This document shows positions 1 to 7,972 of a stretch of DNA of 25,331 bases, piece after piece. This DNA is from Prevotellaceae bacterium UBA1746 (GTDB taxonomy: Bacteria > Bacteroidota > Bacteroidia > Bacteroidales > Bacteroidaceae). The stretch lies in NCBI GenBank assembly GCA_905369775.1, contig CAJPJR010000028.1, positions 1 through 25,331 of the forward strand. Reading direction: 5' to 3'. The notes under the pieces were generated by a model that was not told where the DNA came from, did no database searches, and saw only the letters and a list, made by a program, of their open reading frames with translations. The position numbers were made by a program, and so were the translations under genes. Within the stretch, counting starts at the first letter, position 1. Each line of letters begins with the position of its first letter.

Positions 1-1
1 C

Positions 2-1381
2 TACCGAGACAATGCGACGGGCAACACCATACTGGGTTCGATGCTGGAACTGCAATGGCCGGTGGGCAAACACTTTGTGCCGGGTGCGCGCTACGCCTTT
101 TCGCACCTCCACAACCGGATGGACACCGACGGCTTCCTGCTCAATCGCCTGAGCGGTGCGCCCACCACCTTCGACGCCGCCCTCCCCCTCCTCGCCCTGC
201 TACCCGAGGGCATCGCCGATTGGCGCCGCCTCGCTCGCGAAAATGAGATCACGCGTCACACCCTGCAAAACACCACCTCGCACAGCGGAACGCTCTTTCT
301 CCGCTACACCGCCGATCGGTGGTTCTCGTCGGTGGACCTAACGCTCAAACACGAGAACGAGACCTACGATTTCGAGAAAGGCGGTTTTCCGGCACAGCAC
401 CTCACGCGCCGACAAACGCTGCCCGCCTTCTCGACCAAAACAGAATGGAAGCCCGGCTCAAGCAAGTTCACTTTCGACTATAATCTCCGCACGAGTGCGC
501 CTTCCATCACGGAGCAGATCACGCTGCCCGATCTCGCCGATCCGCAAAATGTGCACCTCAGCAACCCGGATTTGAAGAACAAGGTCACGCACAGCTTCTC
601 GCTGAGGAGCGAAAATCGATTTGAACAGCACCGCGGCGAAGAGACAAAACGCCACCTACTCTATGCGGGCATCGTTTTTACCACCACGGCCAACGAAACG
701 ACGCAACTCACCGCGTTCGACCGCACCACGGGCGTGACCACGACGAAGCCGGTCAACATCTCGGGTGCTTGGAACATGAGTTCCTATCTCTACTTTCCCC
801 TATCGCTCGACTATGCGAACCGTTTCGTCCTCGCTTCTTACGCCTCACAGAGCACCACTCGCCGGCAGAACTTCAATGTGGCGGGTTCGCTCGCCGATGC
901 ACGCCCCGAAGAGCTGTTCATGCACACGATAGCCTTTGGTTTTGGGCCTCAATACCACGGCGATAAACTTTCTGTGGAATCGTCGTTCGGCCTCTCTTAC
1001 AGTTTCACCCACAGTCCCAACCCCATCTACGACCACCAGCGCGAATTCGAGCCCAGGGCTATGGTAGACCTTGAATACGAGCTGCCCTTCGAGCTCCATC
1101 TCGGCCTGCGTTATCGATTGATTCACACCGACTACCGAGGCACGCAGCACTATCGCCGCACCGAGCAGGAGCTGAATTTCGACCTCACGCGGGCTTTCCT
1201 CAAGGGCAAGAACTTGACGGTCTCGCTCAGGGGACACGACCTCTTCAACAACAACCGCGGCATCACCCAAAACTTCAACGAAACGTCAATCGAACGCATT
1301 TACAACACGGCCTACGGCCGCTACTTCCTAATCGGCTTCACCTATCGTTTCACCACGAAAAAACAAGCGGCCGAGGAGTGA
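2..1381 (+). CDS. Outer-membrane beta-barrel protein (TonB-receptor-like), 3' part
   Basis: The frame is open from base 2 to a TGA at 1379-1381, about 459 codons, so the true start lies upstream of the window. The translation alternates short amphipathic strands rich in Tyr, Phe, Arg and Thr with polar turns, as in porin-like barrels. Near the end come a KGKNLTVSLRGHDLFNNN segment and a last strand GRYFLIGFTYRF followed by a short charged tail. These are typical of the C-terminal half of the Bacteroidota outer membrane beta-barrel family (OMP_b-brl_3 type, related to TonB-dependent receptors). An N-terminal carboxypeptidase-like or plug domain would be expected upstream but cannot be seen. 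It should sit in the outer membrane; the ligand is unknown. A strong hairpin terminator follows at 1441. An ATG at position 41 is internal to the frame and is probably not the start. Confidence 0.8.
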   Translation, partial: YRDNATGNTILGSMLELQWPVGKHFVPGARYAFSHLHNRMDTDGFLLNRLSGAPTTFDAALPLLALLPEGIADWRRLARENEITRHTLQNTTSHSGTLFLRYTADRWFSSVDLTLKHENETYDFEKGGFPAQHLTRRQTLPAFSTKTEWKPGSSKFTFDYNLRTSAPSITEQITLPDLADPQNVHLSNPDLKNKVTHSFSLRSENRFEQHRGEETKRHLLYAGIVFTTTANETTQLTAFDRTTGVTTTKPVNISGAWNMSSYLYFPLSLDYANRFVLASYASQSTTRRQNFNVAGSLADARPEELFMHTIAFGFGPQYHGDKLSVESSFGLSYSFTHSPNPIYDHQREFEPRAMVDLEYELPFELHLGLRYRLIHTDYRGTQHYRRTEQELNFDLTRAFLKGKNLTVSLRGHDLFNNNRGITQNFNETSIERIYNTAYGRYFLIGFTYRFTTKKQAAEE

Positions 1382-1397
1382 GACACGGGACTAAAAA

Positions 1398-1418
1398 AGA
1401 TTATTGCTGTCCGGTAAA
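1398..1418 (-). repeat. Dispersed motif, copy A (inverted)
   Basis: Read on the minus strand this is TTTACCGGACAGCAATAA followed by TCT. It is an imperfect copy of the motif at 6360 and 12051, here in opposite orientation. It lies just left of the island boundary, between the barrel gene's stop codon and its terminator. Confidence 0.55.
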
Positions 1419-1440
1419 AGCTTTTCTCTCCACATAAAAT

Positions 1441-1474
1441 AAGGCTGAAGTCCGTAGTTGGACTTCAGCCTTTT
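1441..1474 (+). terminator. Rho-independent terminator of the barrel gene
   Basis: A perfect 13-bp stem (AAGGCTGAAGTCC with GGACTTCAGCCTT) closes a 6-nt loop and is followed by a short T run. It begins 60 bases after the barrel gene's stop. The flanking A-rich sequence would let it also act on minus-strand transcripts. Confidence 0.8.
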
Positions 1475-1483
1475 GGTTTATAA

Positions 1484-1660
1484 CGCCATGCGCGTCGCTC
1501 CACACTCTCGGATGCCAACCTGCGCCGTAACGAATGTATCTTCGAAGCCATCTACGGAGAGCTGTACGCCACTTATAAGCACGTGCTTTCCGCGGACAGC
1601 CGACGGCGCGGGTGTCCAAAGTGGATCGAACGCTTGCCAATCATCGATTCGACGACCATT
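1484..1660 (+). mobile_element. IS4-family transposase fragment (remnant)
   Basis: The plus frame starting at 1484 reads RRSTLSDANLRRNECIFEAI, then a Tyr-rich stretch, then PKWIERLPIIDSTTI, before losing homology at about 1660; a stop follows at 1673. This matches from memory the segment just before and including the first catalytic Asp (IDSTTI) of IS4-family transposases common in Porphyromonas and Bacteroides. There is an in-frame stop immediately upstream at 1481, and neither the N-terminal part nor the remaining DDE domain is present. It is therefore a ~59-codon relic, GC-rich compared with the DNA to its right, and marks the left junction of the island. The antisense strand is read through by the gene at 1573-2523. 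Confidence 0.75.
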
Positions 1661-2523
1661 CTGATTTTGTTTTGAAGCGTTGCCGACTCCTTAGCATCTT
1701 TCTCTACCATTTCCAGGTATTGCGTGACAAGTTTTTCCAATTCCTGTGCATGAGCATCCATCTGGTGATGCATTAGCTGATTGTTTAGATCATGAATTGT
1801 TTCCAACAACTCTCTGTTGCTATTGATTAACCAGTTGTTTTGCCAATTCAAGCCATTGCGATAGGCGCTGTTGATATAATTGCTACCATGTCTATTCTGC
1901 AAAACATCCTTCACTTGTCGCAAAGAGTAGGACAAGGCAATGCTTTTACATTCGTGATAACGCTGATTTATTCGGCGAAAGCTGCGTACATGCTTAGAAA
2001 AATCACCTACAGTAATTTTCGTAGATAAACCATTCTCGTCTACCATTGCACAGCGGTTGCTGCCAGTCATGGGACTACCACATAGTGCCCATATAAATGA
2101 GACTTTATCCCTCTCATCCTTATGTACAGCAAATCCGTTGTGCATCCACCACTCTATATAAACTCCCAGCGTAGCATATCTGAATGGGTTTCTCCCTATA
2201 AATGGCAAACCACAAAGCACCGGCACCGGCGCAAGAAACAATCTGCTATCGGACAAAACATCTTCTGCGTGAGCGACAAAGAAGAATACGTTGTCGAGAA
2301 AGAACTGAAGTTCATCCTTTGGAGAATCGTCTTCTGAGATGGAAAGTTCCTTGCTCTTTTTTTTCAATGACTGGTATGGCTTTATTGAGGCGATATACAT
2401 CTCGCTGTTTGTCTCGCAGCCTTTTTCCTCTCGAGGATAAAGAGGCAGAAAGCGCCCATCAAGCAACTGCATCGTATTGTCCGGCAATAGTACTGAATCT
2501 TTCTGATTCTCTGTTTGTTTCAT
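1573..2523 (-). CDS. Hypothetical protein with a chimeric C-terminus
   Basis: A 316-residue protein from an ATG at 2523. I do not recognise the family. The middle carries ALCGSPMTGSNRCAMVDENG, which looks like a conserved Gly/Ser/Asn turn motif. Residues about 165-215 hold a KHVRSFRRINQRYHECKSIA-type basic helix, and residues about 235-285 form a probable coiled coil (NNQLMHHQMDAHAQELEKLV). There is no signal peptide or membrane segment, so a cytosolic role is likely. The last ~28 residues, from about RMVVESM onward, are encoded by the antisense of the transposase fragment at 1484-1660. The native C-terminus has therefore probably been lost and replaced by a readthrough tail. It may be a truncated, non-functional copy. 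Its direction matches the rest of the island. Confidence 0.6.
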   Translation of the reverse strand: MKQTENQKDSVLLPDNTMQLLDGRFLPLYPREEKGCETNSEMYIASIKPYQSLKKKSKELSISEDDSPKDELQFFLDNVFFFVAHAEDVLSDSRLFLAPVPVLCGLPFIGRNPFRYATLGVYIEWWMHNGFAVHKDERDKVSFIWALCGSPMTGSNRCAMVDENGLSTKITVGDFSKHVRSFRRINQRYHECKSIALSYSLRQVKDVLQNRHGSNYINSAYRNGLNWQNNWLINSNRELLETIHDLNNQLMHHQMDAHAQELEKLVTQYLEMVEKDAKESATLQNKIRMVVESMIGKRSIHFGHPRRRLSAESTCL

Positions 2524-2605
2524 TCCATATCCCTATTATTTTGTTGCGATGATATCATACAAATGTCTTTGATCATTTAAAGCTCAAATCTTTTCTTCAG
2601 TCCCG

Positions 2606-2755
2606 TTATTCGGCAAAAGAGGTGAACTCACCGATAATTGTGAGGTTGTCGTAGTCAACTTCACGGGTTGAATAACCGCGCTTCGTCGCATACCCTTGCA
2701 ATCTTTTCAGATCTACTTGCTTTTGTAGGATATCAAAATCAAATACGTTGTTGGT
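2606..2755 (-). pseudogene. Small coding remnant (3' end of a lost gene)
   Basis: The minus frame from about 2755 to a TAA at 2606-2608 encodes about 49 residues, containing FDFDILQKQVDLKRLQGYAT and ending in LTIIGEFTSFAE. The composition is protein-like but there is no ATG: the frame is blocked by a stop just upstream, next to the terminator of the AAA+ gene. It looks like the C-terminal tail of a deleted gene. I do not recognise the family, and it could be a chance open frame. Confidence 0.3.
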
Positions 2756-2759
2756 TTAT

Positions 2760-2798
2760 AACTTCCTCAATACCCCTGTGTGGAGTATTGAGGAAGTT
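2760..2798 (-). terminator. Terminator of the AAA+ operon
   Basis: A perfect 14-bp stem (AACTTCCTCAATAC with GTATTGAGGAAGTT) with an 11-nt loop begins 8 bases after the minus-strand stop at 2806. In the minus direction the distal arm ends in TT and is followed by an AT-rich stretch. It probably ends the three-gene transcript. Confidence 0.7.
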
Positions 2799-2805
2799 GT
2801 AATGT

Positions 2806-4890
2806 TTAGCATGCAAATCCGATCTGCTGACGCTCATTGCCCAACTTCTCTTTGGTGCAGAGGTTGATGATGGTCTCGAGCGTAGGAGTGGTGCCTGAGA
2901 TAAGCTCATCCATCGTGGCCTTGCGTGCAATGTTGTCAATCTCGCCCCCCGAGAAGGCGAAGCGTGCGGCCAGAACAGTGGCGTCAGCTTTTGATAGCGA
3001 AGGCAACTTGTCCATCCAGATGCAGCATTTGGATTCGAGCGTGGGAGCATCGAAGCGCACCTTGAAGAGGAATCGGCGCTCAAAGGCTGAGTCAAGATTG
3101 TTGGCCAAATTTGTAGTGCAAATCATAATGCCCTTGAGTGTCTCCATCTCTTGAAGAATAATGTTCTGCACTGCATTCTCCGTCTGTGCCACGTTGCTCG
3201 AACCAACATCCTTGCGCTTTGACAGTATTCCGTCAGCCTCATTGAATAGCAGTATCGGCGTGAGCTTCGACTTTTTGCAGAGTCGCTTGTAGCGAGTGAA
3301 GATTCCCTTGACTATCTTCTCGGTCTCGCCAAACCAGCACGACTTGCTTGATGCGATGTCCACCAGCATCACAATGCGGCCTGTCTCGCGAGCCAGCTGC
3401 AAAGTGGCTTCGGTCTTTCCTGTGCCAGGAAATCCATGGAGCAGTGCGCATATTCCTGTTGGCATACGTTTCTCTTCCAATCTCGCCACCAATTTCTGAT
3501 AGTTCTCCTCCTTCAGCGAATTGCCAAGGAGCGAGAGCTGCTTCTGGAGTTCATCGTCGAAAAAGAGACGCTTCTTCACCACCGAGTCGGGTTGAATGAT
3601 GTCGCTGCCAGTGATGGGCTGTTCGAAGAGTTCCATATCATCCTCAAAAAGCAGCGCCTCGCCAGCTTCGGTGAGCTGCAGTATGGCATCGTCGAACATG
3701 CCATCGGCCTTCACCTCAACCAGTCCTGTCTTCAACAATGGGTGCGTGCTGTTTTTAAACTCTCGCAGATAGCTGACATAGAGCCCCGAGACAAATACGT
3801 TGTCGAGTCCGTTGAGCTGAAAATCCTCGTTGTGAACGCGGTCATTGGCCACAAGATAGAACACCATGCGAGCATCTAACGACGGCACCTTCAGTTTGAG
3901 CGTCTTCACCATGGCGAGCTCCTCGTTAGCCGTCTCAAGTTTCGCAGCTTCGTGCATCTTTGCAAATGGATTACCGCGCATGCTGAAATCGCGAGGATTA
4001 TAGAAGGCCTTGTTAATCTCAGCTACGAACGAATAGCGGTCAAGCTTCTTCACATTTGTCAAGAAAGCCTCTGCCGCATCGCCATACAGCAGTTGAAGCA
4101 TTCGGTCGTCAACCTTCAGTTTCTCGTCATCCTCGATGGTCACCAGTTTGTGGTCAAGGAGCGGATGGTCGCCCAGTCGCAACGCCTTCTGCTCGTGCGC
4201 GGCATCCATGTGATCGGAAAACATGGCCCTGAGCATACTGCGCATCTCGATATTGTCGCCCTTGGCCATCGAATAGAGATAGCAAAGGTCATAGAGCATA
4301 ATGCGGTGCTTCACCTCAGAGAGTTCCTCTTTAACCTTACTGATGAACTCTATATTGGGATATGCATCTTCCATCTCTTTTGTTCTATAGAAGAGCCCCT
4401 TGGTCGTCAACGTCTTCTTTACGCGCCTACACATCAATTTGTGCACATCCTCGCAGAAATCAAACTGGTCGTAGTTGATCTCTGAAATCGTGGGCATGGG
4501 TCGCACCTCACGTCCCTCTACTATAGCCTCAAGAATGTCATCGGCAAACTTATATTGGGGGCCCGGACTGTCCTCTTCCCTAACGATGAAGCCCTTATCT
4601 GCGAGCGACTTGAATGCTGCAGAAAGTGTCATGGCATCAAACTCTGAGCAGGCCAGAAAATTGGCCATGTCACTTAAGTCGACATCACCATTGTTGCCCT
4701 TCACCGCAAAGATGGTGATGACCATGGCCTCTTTCCGATTGTCGAGCTTAAGCTCCTGCTTGATGGTGTCGAGCGTCTCGAGATTCAGCGTCTCTTCATT
4801 TATGCCCGAGCCGCGGAGCTCTTCAGCAGCCTTGCGAATGTGATCGAAAAGCGATGTGGTCGGTGTGGTCTTCTGAGTTTCAGTTTCCAT
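2806..4890 (-). CDS. AAA+ family ATPase with long N-terminal region
   Basis: A 694-residue protein. The C-terminal third is a classical AAA+ module: Walker A GFPGTGKT (486-493), Walker B ILLFNEAD (546-553), sensor-1 TTN (592-594), arginine-finger segment ERRF (604-607) and a sensor-2 like FSGGEIDNIA (646-655). The Walker B has Asn where many AAA+ proteins have Asp (FNEAD rather than FDEAD). The catalytic Glu is kept, and I recall the same variant in related bacterial proteins, so it need not inactivate the enzyme. Residues 1-130 look like paired helical or winged-helix modules, and 130-440 are family-specific. There is no signal peptide; it should be a cytosolic remodelling ATPase. It lies 84 bases downstream of an SprT-like peptidase and a phosphoesterase on the same strand, so it may act on the same substrates. 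A strong terminator follows directly. Confidence 0.85.
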   Translation of the reverse strand: METETQKTTPTTSLFDHIRKAAEELRGSGINEETLNLETLDTIKQELKLDNRKEAMVITIFAVKGNNGDVDLSDMANFLACSEFDAMTLSAAFKSLADKGFIVREEDSPGPQYKFADDILEAIVEGREVRPMPTISEINYDQFDFCEDVHKLMCRRVKKTLTTKGLFYRTKEMEDAYPNIEFISKVKEELSEVKHRIMLYDLCYLYSMAKGDNIEMRSMLRAMFSDHMDAAHEQKALRLGDHPLLDHKLVTIEDDEKLKVDDRMLQLLYGDAAEAFLTNVKKLDRYSFVAEINKAFYNPRDFSMRGNPFAKMHEAAKLETANEELAMVKTLKLKVPSLDARMVFYLVANDRVHNEDFQLNGLDNVFVSGLYVSYLREFKNSTHPLLKTGLVEVKADGMFDDAILQLTEAGEALLFEDDMELFEQPITGSDIIQPDSVVKKRLFFDDELQKQLSLLGNSLKEENYQKLVARLEEKRMPTGICALLHGFPGTGKTEATLQLARETGRIVMLVDIASSKSCWFGETEKIVKGIFTRYKRLCKKSKLTPILLFNEADGILSKRKDVGSSNVAQTENAVQNIILQEMETLKGIMICTTNLANNLDSAFERRFLFKVRFDAPTLESKCCIWMDKLPSLSKADATVLAARFAFSGGEIDNIARKATMDELISGTTPTLETIINLCTKEKLGNERQQIGFAC

Positions 4891-4974
4891 ATTCTTCTAC
4901 GATTCTGCTTTTTGGTTTTTCAATACTATTATACGACTCTCCTTGCCTGAATCCAAACAATCATACAAGTCTTT

Positions 4975-5415
4975 TCAAGTCCCTTTCGAAATGCCTTTGA
5001 TGGGGAGGGGCTCCAGCAGCTTCAATCCCAAGTGATATTTCCAGTTGAGCTTCCACCACTCATAGGCGAAGGGCCACATGTGATGAAATGAGTTCAGCCA
5101 GCGTCCCACCTTCTTATATTTATAATGTATATGAAGGTGTATCATCTCATGAATGAGTACTTTCCTGATCAGTGATGCTGTCCATATATACTTCCAATTC
5201 CGATTGAAGACAATCTCATTTTGACTAGGTATACATAAGGCTGCAAGACGATCTGGAGATGTCGTACAAAACATACGGCACGGTGGCAGCGCACCTCCGA
5301 AATAGGCCTCGTTAAGTTCGTCAAACTGTTTTTTGAGGTCGTCCACCCGAGGCGTCTTTGATGGTTCACCATTAACATACCACCTGTTGTTTATTTTTTC
5401 CACTTTCAGACTCAT
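4975..5415 (-). CDS. SprT-like zinc metallopeptidase
   Basis: Contains the zinc-protease motif HEMIH within VLIHEMIHLHIHYKY and a downstream HH pair in SFHHM that could give the third metal ligand. This arrangement, with an upstream FDELNEAYFGGALP segment, is typical of the SprT/SPRTN-like (DUF45-related) family, which in eukaryotes degrades DNA-protein crosslinks. At about 146 residues it is a compact single-domain member without an obvious C-terminal zinc ribbon. I chose the ATG at 5415 because it overlaps the stop of the upstream phosphoesterase gene as ATGA, a signature of translational coupling; an in-frame ATG at 5424 is the alternative. No signal peptide. The tight coupling with the phosphoesterase, and the AAA+ ATPase following, suggest one functional unit. 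Confidence 0.85.
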   Translation of the reverse strand: MSLKVEKINNRWYVNGEPSKTPRVDDLKKQFDELNEAYFGGALPPCRMFCTTSPDRLAALCIPSQNEIVFNRNWKYIWTASLIRKVLIHEMIHLHIHYKYKKVGRWLNSFHHMWPFAYEWWKLNWKYHLGLKLLEPLPIKGISKGT

Positions 5416-6098
5416 TCTGCCCATTCTTTTACCACAAACTTACCTTCCTCAATGCAGAGATAGCTACCCTGCCTCAATGCGTCGCACAGCCACAATTCAT
5501 TACCTTGTTCATCTTCCATCATCGTCACTTGGCTCTGTGTGGTGTGCCCCACCACCTGTGTCAGCCCCTGCGGCATGTCAGTGATCAAGGCCTTCGGACG
5601 AATCCACAACGGTGTCTGTGTAATGGAGTTGCCGTAGGTGTCGTAGCCGTCGAGGGGAGTGAAGCCAAAGCGAGGGTCGTTGAGGTCTGCCGATCGCTCC
5701 ATCTCCTCGATGGTCATGCCACTATCTGCAAGGAACGTGCGCGATACTCCTGCGTGGCTGAAGAGGATTCCGTCCTGCTGATGCATCCACTGTGTGAGTT
5801 GCTCAAAACGCTTGGTTGGGAAAAGTTCCTTACTCTCAAAATCGGGATAACACTCTGCCCAGAGATAGCCTGCTGCTTCCGTGTCGTGGTTGCCACGTAG
5901 GAGAATCACCTCGTCAGCGTGCTCCTCTTTATATTGCAGTATGTCGGCAAGATTCTCAAGCTGCGCCTCTTCACTGACGCCCTCACGACTCACCACATAG
6001 TCGCCAAGGAAAATGGTCTGTGTGGGCTGCTCTGCCATGATCACTTCTTTCCAAAAGCTGCGTCCGTGAATGTCGCCAAAAACCAAAATCTTTTTCAT
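5412..6098 (-). CDS. Calcineurin-like metallophosphoesterase
   Basis: A 228-residue protein carrying the complete metallophosphoesterase signature: GDIHG near residue 8, LGDYV near 31, RGNHD near 69, FSHAG near 113 and VGHT near 188. These supply the ligands for a di-metal centre. The overall layout, small with one domain, resembles PrpE/ApaH/serine-threonine phosphatase-like enzymes; the substrate (protein, dinucleotide or RNA end) cannot be told from sequence. It is cytosolic and first in the putative operon with the SprT-like peptidase (4-base ATGA overlap) and the AAA+ ATPase. The ATG at 6098 is preceded by an AT-rich leader. I see no clear Bacteroidota promoter upstream, only a purine-rich repeat element at 6138-6171. 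Confidence 0.85.
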   Translation of the reverse strand: MKKILVFGDIHGRSFWKEVIMAEQPTQTIFLGDYVVSREGVSEEAQLENLADILQYKEEHADEVILLRGNHDTEAAGYLWAECYPDFESKELFPTKRFEQLTQWMHQQDGILFSHAGVSRTFLADSGMTIEEMERSADLNDPRFGFTPLDGYDTYGNSITQTPLWIRPKALITDMPQGLTQVVGHTTQSQVTMMEDEQGNELWLCDALRQGSYLCIEEGKFVVKEWAE

Positions 6099-6137
6099 TG
6101 AACAAAGTGTTTAGGGTTAATGATTAACAGTTTTTTT

Positions 6138-6171
6138 TTGAGAGAGAGGGGAGGGATTAGCGCTTTCGCGT
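6138..6171 (-). repeat. Polypurine intergenic element, copy 1
   Basis: TTGAGAGAGAGGGG is followed about 15 bases later by TTTCGCGT. The same 14-base purine tract recurs at 10964, and a variant with TATCGTGT downstream occurs at 10745. All three lie upstream of minus-strand genes, where the transcript would carry a C/T-rich tract. Confidence 0.45.
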
Positions 6172-6304
6172 AAGGGAACTGCAAATCCCTTATCGTTGAT
6201 TACAAGTTACAAATTCTCGCACTGAAAAATGAAGTAAAAACGAATATTTTAGCGGACAGCCGATGAACGATAGTCGGAGAGGGGGCTTACTTTTCCCAAA
6301 AGAA

Positions 6305-6336
6305 GTCCGCAATGCCTATTGATGGACATTGCGGAT
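6305..6336 (-). terminator. Probable terminator of the DUF2130 gene
   Basis: GTCCGCAATG and CATTGCGGAT form a 10-bp stem with a 12-nt loop. Read on the minus strand, the stem is followed by TTCTTTT, as in an intrinsic terminator. It is about 85 bases beyond the DUF2130 stop. Confidence 0.6.
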
Positions 6337-6353
6337 AGGGAAATTGTGTTGTT

Positions 6354-6380
6354 TTGAAGTTTAACGGACAGCAATAATCT
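6354..6380 (+). repeat. Dispersed motif, copy B
   Basis: TTTAACGGACAGCAATAA at 6360-6377, preceded by TTGAAG and followed by TCT. It shares 17 of 18 bases with the copy at 12051-12068 and is present inverted, slightly diverged, at 1398-1418. Confidence 0.6.
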
Positions 6381-6420
6381 AATATAGCATAGTTCGCAAA
6401 CTCTTTATCGACTAATTGTA

Positions 6421-7857
6421 TCAATCATCAACCTCCTCTGTTTCTACATTCGACAACTTATTTGCGTCCCTAGCTTCTTTGAATTTTTCCGCCATAGTTG
6501 GATTCTTGTACGTGAGTGAACGCACTGTCAGTTTTTCCGCCTTATCATTTGCCAGACGGAGGTGGTTTTCCGAACCGACGAGAGCGGCTCTAACCTTTTG
6601 GAGATGGTTGATTGTGGAGTCAATCTCGCTGATAGCTTCTCTGAATTCATCGGATGCCAGTCGATAGTCTTTGCCGAATCGATTCTTAAAATCAATCAGC
6701 TTGTTCTCGAAGTTGGTTACATCGATGTTTTGTTGACGAGCCAGTTCCACCTCTTTCTTATAGGCTACCGTCTTTTTGGAGGCTTGGGTAAGCAGACCAA
6801 TGAGAGGTAGGAAGAATTGTGGGCGAATGACGAACATCTTTTCATGGCGGTAAGACACATCGACAATACCCTGATTGTAAAGTTCATTCTCTGGCTCTAG
6901 CATCGACACGAGCACTGCATATTCGCATTTTTTCTTCTTGCGGTCTTTGTCGAGTTTGTCGAAGAACTCTTCGTTCTTGTGCTTCGTACCAGCACTTTCT
7001 GATTCGTTTTTCATCTCAAACATGATGGAGATATACTCAGTGCCGTCAACGAAGTCACGGAACACGAAATCGCCTTTGCTGTGGTCCACCACCTCGTTGT
7101 CTTTCTCGAAATAAGCATTAGGGAAAGCGAAAGCACGGTTTTGGTTGAAAAGAATCTGACAATGCTGTTCCAGAGTCTCGCCAATCATCTTTGTAGACAG
7201 TCTTGCTTTCATGTCGCGATAACGCTCTACTTCCTCTTCTTTCTGCTTGAGTATGATGTCGTATTGTGATTTTACATTGTTCACAGCAAGCGTTTTGTCA
7301 TTCTCAGCAGCCTTCACTGCTCCCTGAAGCTCAACAATGGTGCGTTCTTTTTGGCTCAATTGTTCAGCCAACTTGTTGCGTTCTTCCAACACAGCCACCT
7401 GACGCTCACGCTCACTGTTTTGTATCGTCGACTGCAGACGCACAATCTCCTGTTCCTTTTCTGCAAGCTTTAGGGTTACATCTTTCTGAGCAGACTCCGC
7501 AATACGATTCACCTGTTCACGCAACTTTGCAATCTCTTGGTCCTTAACAGATAGCTGCTCGTTCATCTCCAGTTGTTTCGACTGCGCCACACCCTCCATC
7601 TGCACCTTGAGTCGCGCGAGTTCTTCGTCTTTTTTCATCAGCTCTGCTTCTTTGCTGCTAAGTTGCTTTTGAAAATCAGACTCCGCCTTAAGCACGGCGT
7701 TGTTTCGTTCTGCATCTTTCGTTTTGGAGAGTTCTTCAAGACGATGGTGTAGGTCTTCCTCAAACTCTGCTGTTCTCACTTGGTTGACGATGGTTGCATA
7801 CTCAGATTCGTCCACACTGAATACTTTACCACAATTTGGACACTTAAGTTCTTTCAT
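6421..7857 (-). CDS. DUF2130 protein: coiled coil with PD-(D/E)XK-like core
   Basis: A 478-residue protein. It opens with a CPNC half zinc-knuckle (KELKCPNCGKVF), followed by a heptad-rich coiled coil from about residue 30 to 215. The conserved DUF2130 core is at about 222-360 and includes GETLEQHCQ, KGDFVFRD (261-268) and MFEMKNE (279-285). GD...E-x-K matches a PD-(D/E)XK nuclease-like active site, and the acidic and Lys residues appear intact. The tail is another charged helical region. The length is near or slightly above the usual ~420-460 residues. It is cytosolic. DUF2130 proteins have no settled function that I know; the fold suggests DNA binding or cleavage. It has its own downstream hairpin and stands apart from the neighbouring operons. 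Confidence 0.85.
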   Translation of the reverse strand: MKELKCPNCGKVFSVDESEYATIVNQVRTAEFEEDLHHRLEELSKTKDAERNNAVLKAESDFQKQLSSKEAELMKKDEELARLKVQMEGVAQSKQLEMNEQLSVKDQEIAKLREQVNRIAESAQKDVTLKLAEKEQEIVRLQSTIQNSERERQVAVLEERNKLAEQLSQKERTIVELQGAVKAAENDKTLAVNNVKSQYDIILKQKEEEVERYRDMKARLSTKMIGETLEQHCQILFNQNRAFAFPNAYFEKDNEVVDHSKGDFVFRDFVDGTEYISIMFEMKNESESAGTKHKNEEFFDKLDKDRKKKKCEYAVLVSMLEPENELYNQGIVDVSYRHEKMFVIRPQFFLPLIGLLTQASKKTVAYKKEVELARQQNIDVTNFENKLIDFKNRFGKDYRLASDEFREAISEIDSTINHLQKVRAALVGSENHLRLANDKAEKLTVRSLTYKNPTMAEKFKEARDANKLSNVETEEVDD

Positions 7858-7972
7858 AGTTATCTTATTTTTCTATTTTACAATTGTATATCTCTGCGAA
7901 TTAGAAAGAATCCTATATCATCTCATCTATGACAAAATAAGGGGTACTGGCGATCAGTACTGTGATTCCAAC

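Larger units (their letters stand above)
6099..6420. other. 322-base intergenic region with repeats and a terminator
   Basis: No gene is supported here. The region holds a polypurine element (6138-6171) that resembles two others near 10.75 and 10.97 kb, the hairpin at 6305-6336, the dispersed motif at 6354-6380, and a related TTTAGCGGACAGC word near 6249. It separates the phosphoesterase operon from the DUF2130 gene. Confidence 0.6.

Noticed and set aside
1401..1640. 79-codon minus frame between the barrel gene and the island
   Set aside because: It is antisense to the transposase fragment and spans a terminator; nothing protein-like beyond that.
6249..6377. Tandem direct copies of the TTTAACGGACAGC motif (6249 and 6360) as an attachment pair
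   Set aside because: The 6249 copy shares only about 12 of 13 bases and then diverges (CCGATGAACG). A match this short can arise by chance, so it is not listed as a separate repeat.
7943..7964. Short inverted repeat GTACTG-gcgat-CAGTAC as a terminator
   Set aside because: The stem is only 6 bp and no T run follows in either direction.
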